Origin: Sphingomonas bacterium
Lineage (GTDB): Bacteria; Pseudomonadota; Alphaproteobacteria; Sphingomonadales; Sphingomonadaceae
Direction of reading: 5' to 3'
Assembly (NCBI GenBank): GCA_030149245.1
Contig: JASBRX010000015.1
Coordinates: forward strand, 1 to 64,000
Length of the DNA: 64,000 nt
Every line of letters begins with the position of its first letter. Position 1 is the stretch's first letter. Below the pieces are notes generated by a model. It was not told where the DNA came from, searched no databases, and worked only from the letters and a program-made list of their open reading frames with translations. The translations under genes and the position numbers were made by a program. Positions 27,521 to 35,726 of the stretch are shown here, piece after piece.

Positions 27521-27775
27521 ATGGAACTGCTCGACATCCTCAAATGGTTCGCCTCGATCAGCGGCATCATCGCCGCGTTCATGGTCAGCCTCGACAATGG
27601 CCGGCGCGTGACCGGATGGGGCTTTGCGCTGTTCGTCGCGTCGAGCATCGCGTGGATCAGCGGGGCGCTAATTCAGGGCGAGGAGGCGCTGCTCTCGCAG
27701 AATGCGGTGCTGTTCGGGATCAATATCTTCGGCGTCTATCGCTATCTGATCCGGAAGAAGCCGGTCGATGGCTGA
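27521..27775 (+). CDS. Small membrane protein of unknown function
   Basis: 84 residues with about three hydrophobic helices (ILKWFASISGIIAAFMVSL, GWGFALFVASSIAWISGAL, NAVLFGINIFGVYRYLI) and a basic end (RKKPVDG). The ATG at 27521 has a GGGAG ribosome site; an in-frame ATG six codons earlier overlaps that site and is less likely. It is divergent from the thiolase, 72 bp away. The helix pattern vaguely resembles YgjV-like or PnuC-like small proteins, but I cannot assign a family. Confidence 0.7.
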   Translation: MELLDILKWFASISGIIAAFMVSLDNGRRVTGWGFALFVASSIAWISGALIQGEEALLSQNAVLFGINIFGVYRYLIRKKPVDG

Positions 27776-27781
27776 CCCCTA

Positions 27782-27916
27782 CGTCACCCCGGACTTGTTC
27801 CGGGGTCCACCCCACAACTGGCGCGAAGTATGAGGCCCTTGCCGAACGGCTCCCACATGTCCCGAGATGCCAGGGACTGGATGACGAGTGGACCCCGGAA
27901 CAAGTCCGGGGTGACG
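27782..27916. repeat. Perfect 29-bp inverted repeat (REPIN-like), CACCCCGGACTTG family
   Basis: Arms at 27782-27810 and 27888-27916 are exact reverse complements over 29 bp, with a 77-bp centre. Each arm is a partial palindrome (CCCCGGA-CTTGT-TCCGGGG). It occupies nearly all of the space between the small membrane protein and the prepilin peptidase gene. It is the same family as 11644-11723. Confidence 0.88.
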
Positions 27917-27932
27917 CGAATGAGGAGCCGCT

Positions 27933-28676
27933 ATGCCTGACTCGATCTGGCCCCTCTTCCTCGGCGTCCTCGGCGCGGTGTTCGGCAGCTTCATCGCCAC
28001 CGTCGCGCTGCGCTGGCCACAGGGGCGCAGCGCGATGCGCGGACGGTCGGCGTGCGACGGGTGCGACAAGGCGCTTGGCGCGCATGAGTTGGTGCCGCTG
28101 GTCAGTTGGGTCATCCAGCGCGGTCACTGTCGCGCATGCGGCCACGCCATCCACCTCGCCCACCCCGCGACCGAGCTAGCAGGGCTGGCCATCGGCGTCG
28201 CTGCGGGCCTTGTCGCCCCGGGGTTGGAGGGGGTCGCAGGCGCCGTTTTCGGTTGGCTGTTGCTGGCGCTCGCCGCGCTCGACCTCGCCGCCTTCTGGTT
28301 GCCCAACGTCCTCACCGTCACGCTCGCAGTCACAGGACTTGTCGACGGCATCTTCTTCGAACCCGGCTGGATCGACCGCATCCTGGGTGGGCTGATCGGC
28401 TTCGGTCTGCTCTATCTGGTCGCCTTCACCTATCGCCACGTCCGCGGACGCGAGGGGCTTGGCGGGGGCGATCCCAAACTGTTCGGCGCGATCGGCCTGT
28501 GGCTCGGCGTATCGATGCTGGCGCCGGTGCTGCTCGGCGCGAGCGTCACCGGCCTTGCCGTCGCATTGGCGATGAAGCTGTCGGGACGCGAAATCGGGAT
28601 GACGAGTCGGCTTCCACTCGGCACATTGCTCGCCATCGCCGCATTCCCGGCGTGGCTCTATTCGGTTGGAGTGTGA
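27933..28676 (+). CDS. Prepilin peptidase (A24 family)
   Basis: A 247-residue integral membrane aspartic protease that cleaves and N-methylates type IV pilin-like precursors. The N-terminal cytoplasmic loop keeps the zinc Cys pairs (CDGCDKALG and CRACGHAIHLAHP). The catalytic Asp residues lie in LAALDLAAFWLPN and GREGLGGGDPKLF. About seven membrane helices. A GAGGAG ribosome site precedes the ATG. No pilin or secretion genes are adjacent, so its substrates must be encoded elsewhere. The stop lies 2 bp before the aldehyde dehydrogenase start. Confidence 0.92.
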   Translation: MPDSIWPLFLGVLGAVFGSFIATVALRWPQGRSAMRGRSACDGCDKALGAHELVPLVSWVIQRGHCRACGHAIHLAHPATELAGLAIGVAAGLVAPGLEGVAGAVFGWLLLALAALDLAAFWLPNVLTVTLAVTGLVDGIFFEPGWIDRILGGLIGFGLLYLVAFTYRHVRGREGLGGGDPKLFGAIGLWLGVSMLAPVLLGASVTGLAVALAMKLSGREIGMTSRLPLGTLLAIAAFPAWLYSVGV

Positions 28677-28678
28677 CG

Positions 28679-30085
28679 ATGCGCGAGATTCTGGAAGCCC
28701 AACGGGCGGCGTTCATGGCGGAGCTGCCGGTCGGACTGGACGTGCGCAAGGATCGCCTCAAGCGCGCCGCCGCGATGATCCGCGACAATGCCGCGCGCTT
28801 CTGCGACGCGCTGAGTGAGGACTTTGGGCATCGCAGCCGCCAGCAATCGATGATCACCGATATCGCCGCCTCGGTCTCCCCGCTCGACCATGCGCGCAAA
28901 TCGCTCGACCGCTGGGCGCGGCGGGAGAAGAAGCCGGTGATGTTCCCGCTCGGCCTGCTCGGCGCGAAGGCGTGGGTGGAGTATCAGCCCAAGGGCGTGG
29001 TCGGAATCATCTCGCCCTGGAATTTCCCGGTCAATCTGGTGATGAGCCCGCTCGCCGGGGCGTTCGCTGCGGGCAACCGCGCGATGGTCAAGACCAGCGA
29101 ATTCACCCCGGTCACCGCCGCTTTGTTCGAGGAACTGGCGCCGAACTATTTCGATCCGACCGAACTGGCGTTCGTCAGTGGCGGGCCGGATGTCGGCAAG
29201 GCGTTCGCGTCCCTGCCGTTCGACCATCTGATATTCACCGGCGCAACCGCAATCGGGCGCCATATCCTCCACGCCGCAGCGGATAATCTGACGCCGGTGA
29301 CGCTGGAGCTGGGCGGAAAGTCGCCCGCGATCCTGGGACGCTCGGCCAATCTGGCGCAGGCGACCGAGCGGGTGGCGATGGGCAAGATGCTGAACGCGGG
29401 CCAGATCTGCATCGCCCCCGACTATCTGATGGTCGCAGCCGAGCAGGAGGCGGCGGCGGTCGACGGCATCGTCGCGGCGGCGTCCGCCATGTACTCGACG
29501 TTGCTGTCCAATCCCGACTATACCTCAGTCGTCAACGACCGTCATTATGCCCGCCTGACCGCCGCCATCGCCGATGCGCGCGACAAGGGCGCGGAAGTGA
29601 TCGAGGTCAATCCGGGGAACGAAGACTTCACCGCGTCGAACAGCCGCAAGCTGCCGCTGCACATCGTGCGCAACCCGACCGACGACATGATCGTGATGCA
29701 GGAGGAGATTTTCGGCCCGATCCTCCCCGTCCGCAAATATGACAGCATCGACGGCGCGATTGCCGAGGTGAACCGCCGCGACCGACCGCTGGCGCTTTAC
29801 TATTTCGGGACGGACGAGGGCGAGCGGCGGCGGGTGCTCGACCGGACGATCTCCGGGGGTGTCAGCCTGGACGACACGATCTTCCACGTCTCGATGGAGG
29901 AGCTGCCGTTCGGCGGGATCGGCCCGTCGGGCATGGGCGCCTATCATGGCGAACCCGGTTTCCGCACCTTCAGCCATGCCAAGTCGGTGTTCAAGCAATC
30001 GAAGCTCGATGTCGCGAAGCTCGGCGGGCTCAAGCCGCCCTATGGCAAGGCGACCGACACGGCGATCAAGCGGCAGCTCGGCTAA
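28679..30085 (+). CDS. Coniferyl-aldehyde-dehydrogenase-like NAD(P)+ aldehyde dehydrogenase
   Basis: 468 residues. The oxyanion Asn lies in ISPWNFPVNL, the NAD loop is FTGATAIGRHI, the general-base Glu is in LELGGKSPAIL, and the nucleophilic Cys is in NAGQICIAPDYLMV. The short form, with QEEIFGPILPV and EELPFGGIGPSGMG, places it with the coniferyl aldehyde dehydrogenase (CalB) branch used in lignin-monomer oxidation. Other aromatic or aliphatic aldehydes are equally possible. The GTG at 28673, overlapping the upstream stop, is an alternative start. It is coupled to the prepilin peptidase gene by position only. Confidence 0.88.
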   Translation: MREILEAQRAAFMAELPVGLDVRKDRLKRAAAMIRDNAARFCDALSEDFGHRSRQQSMITDIAASVSPLDHARKSLDRWARREKKPVMFPLGLLGAKAWVEYQPKGVVGIISPWNFPVNLVMSPLAGAFAAGNRAMVKTSEFTPVTAALFEELAPNYFDPTELAFVSGGPDVGKAFASLPFDHLIFTGATAIGRHILHAAADNLTPVTLELGGKSPAILGRSANLAQATERVAMGKMLNAGQICIAPDYLMVAAEQEAAAVDGIVAAASAMYSTLLSNPDYTSVVNDRHYARLTAAIADARDKGAEVIEVNPGNEDFTASNSRKLPLHIVRNPTDDMIVMQEEIFGPILPVRKYDSIDGAIAEVNRRDRPLALYYFGTDEGERRRVLDRTISGGVSLDDTIFHVSMEELPFGGIGPSGMGAYHGEPGFRTFSHAKSVFKQSKLDVAKLGGLKPPYGKATDTAIKRQLG

Positions 30086-30777
30086 AGCCCGCGCAGCCAC
30101 TCCGCGATCATCGACCTCCCGGCAGCGACCGCACGCGAACCGTGGCGGTCATGCTGGGCGCGCAGCTCCGCCACGGTCAGCCCGGCTTGCGCGACATAGT
30201 CGTCCGCGCCGTCTAGCCAGTGGTCGAAGCGCGGGTCCTCGCCCATCTCCGCATGGAATTGCAGCGCGAGGATCTCCGGCCCGCGCCGGAACGCCTGGTG
30301 ATGATAGGCGCCGGTCGAGGCGAGCAGTTCCACGCCCTGTGGCAACGCAAACGTGTCGCCATGCCAGTGGAGCAACGGCACATCGGCGACATGGCGCAGC
30401 GCCGACTCGGCGGCGGCATGGTGCAGCTTTACCGGAGCGAAGCCGACTTCCTTGACGGGGCCGGCATGGACCCGCTCCCCCATCGCCGCAGCGATCATCT
30501 GTGCGCCGAGGCAGACGCCCAACGTCGGCAGCCCCAGCGAGACGCGGCTGGCCAGCCGGTCGATCTCGCAGTCGATCCAGGGGTGGGCGTCGCGCTCATA
30601 GACCCCCATCGGGCCGCCCATCAGGATCAGCAGGTCGGGCGAATTGAAGTTCGTCCGCGAAAAGTCGGGATCGGCGACGTCGATGCGTTCGAGTTCATAG
30701 CCCGCGGCTTCGACCGGCTCTCGGAACCCGGCAATTCCCTCGAAGGGCACGTGGCGGACGATCAGGGCGCGCTTCAT
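30082..30777 (-). CDS. Class I glutamine amidotransferase-like protein
   Basis: 231 residues with the GATase1 fold. The nucleophile Cys lies in LGVCLGAQMIA, and the His-Glu pair in ALQFHAEMGEDP. LLILMGGPMGVYERD and LLHWHGDTFALPQG are typical of the GuaA-like GATases often annotated as glutamine amidotransferases acting on small peptides or amines. There is no synthetase domain, so its partner or hydrolytic target is unknown. Its stop overlaps the stop of the convergent aldehyde dehydrogenase (30082-30085). An ATG at 30798 would add seven residues. Confidence 0.85.
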   Translation of the reverse strand: MKRALIVRHVPFEGIAGFREPVEAAGYELERIDVADPDFSRTNFNSPDLLILMGGPMGVYERDAHPWIDCEIDRLASRVSLGLPTLGVCLGAQMIAAAMGERVHAGPVKEVGFAPVKLHHAAAESALRHVADVPLLHWHGDTFALPQGVELLASTGAYHHQAFRRGPEILALQFHAEMGEDPRFDHWLDGADDYVAQAGLTVAELRAQHDRHGSRAVAAGRSMIAEWLRGL

Positions 30778-30837
30778 GCGGCCAACATAGAAACGCATGT
30801 CGCAGTTGCGAACAAGCGATGCTTCACAGCGGACAAG

Positions 30838-31200
30838 TCAGCGCCATTGCGGCCACCAGGTGATCAGCACGCCGGGCTTGTCGCCTTGCGGCATGGCAGC
30901 GCATTTCTCCGGCTCGTCGTGGATCTTGGTGATCTGATAACGACGCAGCATCCGGCGGACGGCATCAACCCGCTTTGCCCGCAGCTGCGATGGTTCGGGC
31001 GGGCCGAGGGCGCAGAGATAGGCGCTGATATCGCCGCGATGCCGCTCGGTCGCCTTCACTGCGCCCAGCACCTGCAGCCGAGCCGGGCCGGTCAGCGCGG
31101 CCGAGCCGGCAGGGAAGTCGATGAATGCGGGGGCGAGCAGCTCGCTCGCCGTCAATGGCGCCGCAACCAGCAGGGCAATGCCGGTCGCGAGCGCCCGCAT
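30838..31200 (-). CDS. Exported protein with a weak OmpA-C-like pattern
   Basis: 120 residues with a signal peptide ending near residue 18 (LVAAPLTASE). FIDFPAGSAALTGPARLQVL followed by LRAKRVDAVRRMLRRYQI resembles the first strand-helix and the RA-x-x-V-x-x-L helix of OmpA-like peptidoglycan-binding domains, but the conserved Asp/Arg pairs are not all present. The C-terminus ends in ITWWPQWR. It lies 3 bp downstream of the nitronate monooxygenase-like gene in the same direction, probably cotranscribed. The function is unknown. Confidence 0.6.
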   Translation of the reverse strand: MRALATGIALLVAAPLTASELLAPAFIDFPAGSAALTGPARLQVLGAVKATERHRGDISAYLCALGPPEPSQLRAKRVDAVRRMLRRYQITKIHDEPEKCAAMPQGDKPGVLITWWPQWR

Positions 31201-31203
31201 GGC

Positions 31204-32613
31204 TCAGTCCCCGGTCAGGATGCGGTCGACCAGCTGCTTCACCGTCGGGACAAAGCCGTTGGAGTAGAAGGGGTCGCGCTTAAAGTTGTATGCCGCGTGG
31301 CCGGCGAACATCAGATTCTGGTCGGTCGGGCCCCCATGGGCGATGTCCTGCAGCGTCTTCTGGATGCAGAAGCTGCGCGGGTCGGCGAGGCGGCCGGTCG
31401 AGTTGGTCTCGCTGTCCGCCCAGCTTGAGAAGCTGCACTGGCTGAGACAGCCCATGCAATCCTTCTGATCCTTGCGGATGATCCCCTGTTCTTCCTGAGT
31501 CACGAAAACGAGGGTGTTGTCGGGGGTCTTGAGCGCGTTGGTGAAGCCCAGGCCCACCCATTCCCGGGCCCGCAGCAGGTCGTTGCGCGTCACCCAGAAA
31601 TTCTTGCCCTTCACCCCGGCGTCAAGCTGGAACGTATGATCGCCAGCCTGCTCGGTCGAATAGGGGATCTGGCGTTCCGAGCGCGCTTCGAGATTGCGCA
31701 GAAACGGGTTCTTGACCGCCGAGGAATAGAAACCAGTCGGCGAGAACCGGTGGAGGAGGACGTCGCCCTCCTCGATCTCCATCAGCTTCGCCTTCCACTC
31801 GGCGGGAATCGGCGATTCCTGAGTCAGCAGCGGGCGGGTGCCGAACTGAAAGGCAATGGTGCCGAGTTCGGGATTGTCGATCCAGTCGGACCAGTCGCGC
31901 AGATACCAGACGCCGCCGGCCATCACGATCGGCACATCGTCCGAAATGCCGCCTTCGCGCATCACGTCGCGCAATTCCTTGACGCGCGGATAGGGGTCTT
32001 GCGGCGCGCGCGGGTCTTCGGCGTTGGACAGGCCGTTATGCCCACCGGCCAGCCAGGGGTCCTCATAGACCACCGCCGCCAACCATTCGCTCGCCTTGGA
32101 ATAAGCGCGCTTCCACAGCGCGCGGAAGGCGCGGCCGGAGCTGACGATCGGGAGATAGTTGACGCCGTAGGACGCGGTGATCTCCGACAGCTTGTAGGGC
32201 ATCCCCGCGCCACAGGTGACGCCGGCGACCATGCCGCGGGTCCGTTCCAGCACGCCGTGCAGGATACGCTGGGCGCCGCCCATTTCCCACAGCACGTTGA
32301 TGTTGATCGCGCCCTTGCCGCCCGAGATTTCGAACGCGCGCTTGACCTGCTGCACCGCGCCCTCGATCGCATAGGCGATCAGTTCTTCATGGCGTTCGCG
32401 GCGGGTCAGCGCCTTGTAGATCTGGGGGATGATCTTGCCTTCGGCGTCATAGCTGTCGGCATTGACCGCGCTGACCGTGCCGATCCCGCCTGCTGCGGCC
32501 CAGGCCCCTGCCGAAGCATGGTTGGTCGCCGCGACACCCTTGCCGCCTTCCACCAACGGCCAGACTTCATGGCCGTTATAGACGATCGGCTTCAAACCCT
32601 TGAACAACGACAT
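31204..32613 (-). CDS. Nitronate monooxygenase / 2-nitropropane dioxygenase family protein with Cys-rich C-terminus
   Basis: 469 residues, longer than typical NMO proteins (about 320-380). FMN-TIM-barrel signatures include VEGGKGVAATNHASAGAWAA, GGIGTVSAV, GAININVLWEMGG, GVTCGAGMPYKL, VPIVMAGGVWYLRDW and FQFGTRPLLTQESPIP. The C-terminal extension has a Cys set (DCMGCLSQCSFSSW, then SFCIQK) that could bind an Fe-S cluster or form disulfides. It starts at 32613 with MSLFKGLKPIVYNGH. The family oxidises nitronates or reduces quinone- and enoyl-like substrates; the true substrate here is unknown. Confidence 0.82.
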   Translation of the reverse strand: MSLFKGLKPIVYNGHEVWPLVEGGKGVAATNHASAGAWAAAGGIGTVSAVNADSYDAEGKIIPQIYKALTRRERHEELIAYAIEGAVQQVKRAFEISGGKGAININVLWEMGGAQRILHGVLERTRGMVAGVTCGAGMPYKLSEITASYGVNYLPIVSSGRAFRALWKRAYSKASEWLAAVVYEDPWLAGGHNGLSNAEDPRAPQDPYPRVKELRDVMREGGISDDVPIVMAGGVWYLRDWSDWIDNPELGTIAFQFGTRPLLTQESPIPAEWKAKLMEIEEGDVLLHRFSPTGFYSSAVKNPFLRNLEARSERQIPYSTEQAGDHTFQLDAGVKGKNFWVTRNDLLRAREWVGLGFTNALKTPDNTLVFVTQEEQGIIRKDQKDCMGCLSQCSFSSWADSETNSTGRLADPRSFCIQKTLQDIAHGGPTDQNLMFAGHAAYNFKRDPFYSNGFVPTVKQLVDRILTGD

Positions 32614-32669
32614 CCTCCGAGAAATTTCACGCTACGTTTAGCTACGATCCTTGATTTTAGCGAGGGGAA

Positions 32670-33800
32670 TCACCCCAATGCGCCCGGCCGTCCCGCCGCC
32701 TCGGCGTAAAGCCTTGCATAGGCTGCAATCATTGCCTGTTCATCGAACAACGCACGCGCGCGCGCCTGGTTCGCCTTGCCCGCGGCGCGGCGGACGTCGG
32801 GATGGGCTGCGAGCAGCTCGATCCGGTCACGCAAATGCACCGGATTCCAGTCCTTGCTGATCGTCGAGACATTTTGTGGATCGACCATCTGCGCAACATC
32901 ACCGACAGGTGTCGAGGCGATCGGCAGCCCGGCGGCCATCGCCTCCATCACCGCAATCGGCTGTTGCTCGCTCTTCGACGACAGTGCGAAGATGTCGAAC
33001 AGGCCCATGTACTTGTGCGGATCGGGCAGGAAGCCGGCGAGCAGCACCTGTTTCTCCATGCCCATATTCGCGATCGTATCCTCGATCGCTTCGCGGTCCG
33101 GGCCTTCGCCGACGATCACCAATTGCGCCTTGGTCTTCATGCCGCCGACCGCGCGGACCAGCATCGGAATGTCCTTGACCGGCCGCAGCCCGGCCAGCGT
33201 GCCGACCACGACATGGCCGGGGAGGCGCTTGAAGCCGGGGATCGCCCTGGGATCGGGCTTGCGGCCATAGGCGGCGACATCGATGCCGTTGGAGATGCGG
33301 TGGAGCCGCGCCCGGGGCTGTTTCCAGACATGGTAAGCAACGCTTTCCAACTTGTGCGACGGCACGACCAGGCCATGCGCGGCGGTCAGCGCGATGCGGC
33401 GATACATGTTGCGGACGCGGTTGAGGCGGAATGCCTCGTCCGCGTTGAAGCCGTCCTCATGGTGGATCACCGACGGCATGTTCTTACCGAACACGCGCCG
33501 CGCCATCACCCCGTCGATCGCGCCCCAGTTGTAAGTCAGGACCAGGTCGAAGCGCGCCATGAACTTCGCAATCGCCTCATAGCGGGCGACCGAGGGCTTG
33601 CCGGTCAGCGGCGGCGGGTTTTGCGCGATTTCGTAGCGGATACCCTTGGCAATCGCGTCGCGGGCACTCAGCGCGCCGTCGACCCCCGAAACGATGACAT
33701 GCTTCGCCCGGTCGCCAAAGGCGTTCATCAGCCGGACGGCACGGGCTTCCTTGCCGCCCAGGTCGAAGCTGGAGTGGAGGTGCAGGATGTTGAGCATCAT
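32670..33800 (-). CDS. GT4-family glycosyltransferase
   Basis: 376 residues of GT-B fold. N-terminal acceptor domain: ILHLHSSFDLGGKEARAVRL with the Gly-Gly motif. C-terminal nucleotide-sugar domain: VVGTLAGLRPVKDIPMLVRA, LVIVGEGPDREAIE, VLLAGFLPDPHKYM and the E-x7-E motif in SEQQPIAVMEAMAAGLPI. It most likely transfers a sugar in polysaccharide or glycolipid synthesis, but no other polysaccharide genes are next to it. The gene stands alone, with an unusual GCGAC-rich region upstream of its start. Confidence 0.92.
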   Translation of the reverse strand: MMLNILHLHSSFDLGGKEARAVRLMNAFGDRAKHVIVSGVDGALSARDAIAKGIRYEIAQNPPPLTGKPSVARYEAIAKFMARFDLVLTYNWGAIDGVMARRVFGKNMPSVIHHEDGFNADEAFRLNRVRNMYRRIALTAAHGLVVPSHKLESVAYHVWKQPRARLHRISNGIDVAAYGRKPDPRAIPGFKRLPGHVVVGTLAGLRPVKDIPMLVRAVGGMKTKAQLVIVGEGPDREAIEDTIANMGMEKQVLLAGFLPDPHKYMGLFDIFALSSKSEQQPIAVMEAMAAGLPIASTPVGDVAQMVDPQNVSTISKDWNPVHLRDRIELLAAHPDVRRAAGKANQARARALFDEQAMIAAYARLYAEAAGRPGALG

Positions 33801-34133
33801 CGGCGCTTTGCAGTTGTCATTTTCGGGGCGGAGTCAACCGGGGTGTCGGACGAAGCGGACGTAAATGCGGGGGTTTTGGGCGGACGCGACCGCGGGGCGA
33901 CTGCGAAGCGACGGGTTCTGGACTGGGACGCGACAGGTGGGCGACACGCGGACGACGGCGCGCGACAAGAGGACAACCGGGACGCGACACCTGCGCGACT
34001 GTCATCCGCCGATGACGCGACGATGTCAGGCGGGATGTTTTGCGGGAGGGGGAGTCCGATCGTGTCCACCCCAAGGGTAGATCAGAATAAATCCAACATT
34101 GGAAGAGATTAGGCGGGCAAATAGTACGCGCCG
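33801..34133. other. Gene-free stretch containing a GCGAC word cluster
   Basis: 333 bp upstream of the glycosyltransferase gene with no credible gene on either strand. From 33886 to 34021 it contains nine copies of GCGAC at irregular spacing (11, 11, 22, 11, 21, 22, 11 and 22 bp), that is, close to multiples of 11 bp. The rest (34022-34133) is AT-richer and holds nothing I recognise. Confidence 0.6.
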
Positions 34134-34656
34134 CTTCTTCTTAGCCCTCTCCCGCTTGCGGGAGAGGGTTGGGTGAGGGTCTTCTTCTTTTTCTTTCTAC
34201 TTCCCGTCGCCAGCCGCTGAACCCGCGAGCGCGGCGCTGACCACGGTCAGCACGCCGTCGAGATTCTCCAGCACCTCGTTGTTCCAGAAGCGCAGGATGC
34301 GGAACCCCTCAGACTCCAAATAGGCCGTTCGCGCTGCGTCGCTCTCGACGCTGTGCTGGCTGCCGTCGATCTCGACGATGAGCATCGCCTCAAGACAGGC
34401 GAAGTCGGCGATGTAGGGGCCGATCGAGTGCTGGAAACGGAATTTGTGGCCAGCAATCTGGCGGTTACGGGCGGCTTGCCAGAAATGGCTTTCGGCTTCG
34501 GTCCGGGCGCGGCGGAGGGGAGCGGCGTGTGGGTTTATGGTGCGGCGGACGGGCGGCATTTGGGGAAGGTAGAAAAGAAGAACAGAAGAAGAAAGGGTAG
34601 AAGAAGAAGACCCTCACCCAACCCTCTCCCGCGAGCGGGAGAGGGCTAAGAAGAAG
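34134..34656. mobile_element. Putative 523-bp element: DUF559 gene between 56-bp terminal inverted repeats
   Basis: The left end (34134-34189) and right end (34601-34656) are reverse complements at 55 of 56 positions. Each end contains a perfect hairpin (CCCTCTCCCGC at 34145-34155 with GCGGGAGAGGG at 34158-34168; likewise 34622-34632 with 34635-34645), then a TTGGGTGAGGG tail, and CTT/TTC runs extending inward. The gene at 34197 fills the interior. No transposase and no clear target duplication are seen, so mobility is inference. The hairpin-plus-tail unit resembles the repeats at 48030-48062. Confidence 0.65.
34197..34559 (-). CDS. DUF559 protein (Vsr/PD-(D/E)XK nuclease-like)
   Basis: 120 residues, a complete DUF559 domain. 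Conserved parts are RARTEAESHFWQAARNRQI, GHKFRFQHSIGPYIADFACL, MLIVEIDGSQH and LESEGFRILRFWNNEVLENL. The Asp in ADFACLE and the E-x-D in VEIDG fit a PD-(D/E)XK-like active site, related to very-short-patch repair endonucleases. The cellular role of DUF559 proteins is not established. The ATG at 34559 lacks a good ribosome site. The gene is tightly framed by 56-bp inverted repeats. Confidence 0.9.
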   Translation of the reverse strand: MPPVRRTINPHAAPLRRARTEAESHFWQAARNRQIAGHKFRFQHSIGPYIADFACLEAMLIVEIDGSQHSVESDAARTAYLESEGFRILRFWNNEVLENLDGVLTVVSAALAGSAAGDGK

Positions 34657-34671
34657 AAGTGGGCTTCGGTC

Positions 34672-35547
34672 TTAAGTGACCCGCTCCAGCAGGCGGTCGA
34701 TTGCCGCTTCTGCCTCGGGCTCGGTCAGGGTCGGGGTGTGGCCGGTGTCGGCAATCGTCAGCAATTCGCTGCCAGCGACCTGCGCGTGCATGCGATCCGC
34801 TACTGCGGCAGGCAAAATGTCCGACGTTCCCCCACGCACGATCAGCAGGGGTTTGTCCTTCAGCCCCTCGAACGCGCGCCACATGTCGGGGCCGGCTTCG
34901 TTGCCGGGGACACGGAAGGGTTCGGCGATCTTCATGTCATAGTCGAGCACGATGCGGCCTGCGCTGGTCAGGCGGTGCGTGCGCTTGGCCATGTCGAGCC
35001 ATTCGGTGATGCCCCAATTGGGGTACACATGCGCGTTCGCCTCCGCCACCGCGCGGGCGGCGTGCATCCAGGTGGGGTGCCAGGTCGATTTGCCGACATA
35101 GCCACGGATGCGCCCAAGGCCCGCAGGATCGATCTCCGGCCCCACATCGTTGAGCACCGCGCCCGCGATCCGTTCGGGATGGGTCGAGGCCATCAGCATC
35201 GTGAGAATGCCCCCCAATGATGTGCCGACCGCGACGAAACGGTCGAGCTTCAGCGCCGCGACCAGCGCCTCAAGATCCTGGAGATAGGTGAGCGGCACAT
35301 AGGTCATCGGATCCTTGGCGTACGCGCTTTCGCCACGCCCGCGCAGTTCGACCGCGATCACGCGCCACTCGCCCGCCAGCCGCTCGGCCAGCTTCTCATA
35401 ATCGCGCGCGTTGCGGGTCAGGCCGGGGATGCAGATCAGCGGCGGGGGATCCGACCGGCCCGGATAGTCGCGATAATGCAGCCGCAACCCGTCGCCGGAC
35501 CACCAATAGCCATCGGTATAACTGGGCAGGTTGCGCGCGGTCGCCAT
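34672..35547 (-). CDS. Alpha/beta-fold hydrolase
   Basis: 291 residues. The oxyanion segment ICIPGLTRNARDY, the nucleophile elbow GTSLGGILTML (Ser), the acid Asp region IVRGGTSDILP and the catalytic His in DTGHTPTLTEP form a complete triad. The start at 35547 (MATARNLPSYTDGYWWSGDG) is chosen from the family N-terminus. The substrate is unknown; the family includes esterases, haloalkane-type hydrolases and lactonases. It ends 16 bp from the DUF559 element, which may have inserted just downstream. Confidence 0.88.
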   Translation of the reverse strand: MATARNLPSYTDGYWWSGDGLRLHYRDYPGRSDPPPLICIPGLTRNARDYEKLAERLAGEWRVIAVELRGRGESAYAKDPMTYVPLTYLQDLEALVAALKLDRFVAVGTSLGGILTMLMASTHPERIAGAVLNDVGPEIDPAGLGRIRGYVGKSTWHPTWMHAARAVAEANAHVYPNWGITEWLDMAKRTHRLTSAGRIVLDYDMKIAEPFRVPGNEAGPDMWRAFEGLKDKPLLIVRGGTSDILPAAVADRMHAQVAGSELLTIADTGHTPTLTEPEAEAAIDRLLERVT

Positions 35548-35617
35548 CGCCCCCCATATCGCCGCATGGCCGATTTCCCGCAAGCTCCGTTACCGTATCG
35601 CGTTCTGCCCCGCCACT

Positions 35618-35711
35618 GTCATCCCCGGGCAGGCGGGGATCCTTTGGCACTGCCGTGGCGGTTCCATCGTGGCGGACAGCCAAAATGGATCCCCGCCTGC
35701 GCGGGGATGAC
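35618..35711. repeat. REPIN-like inverted repeat, GTCATCCCCG family
   Basis: Arms at 35618-35642 and 35687-35711 match inversely at 24 of 25 positions (core GGATCCCCGCCTG). The repeat lies between the divergent hydrolase and selO genes, immediately upstream of the selO ribosome site. Confidence 0.85.
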
Positions 35712-35726
35712 GGAGGGGGCAGGCGC

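Noticed and set aside
33865..34080. 71-codon frame over the GCGAC-rich stretch
   Set aside because: Low-complexity Arg/Thr-rich translation without a ribosome site; better explained as the word array.
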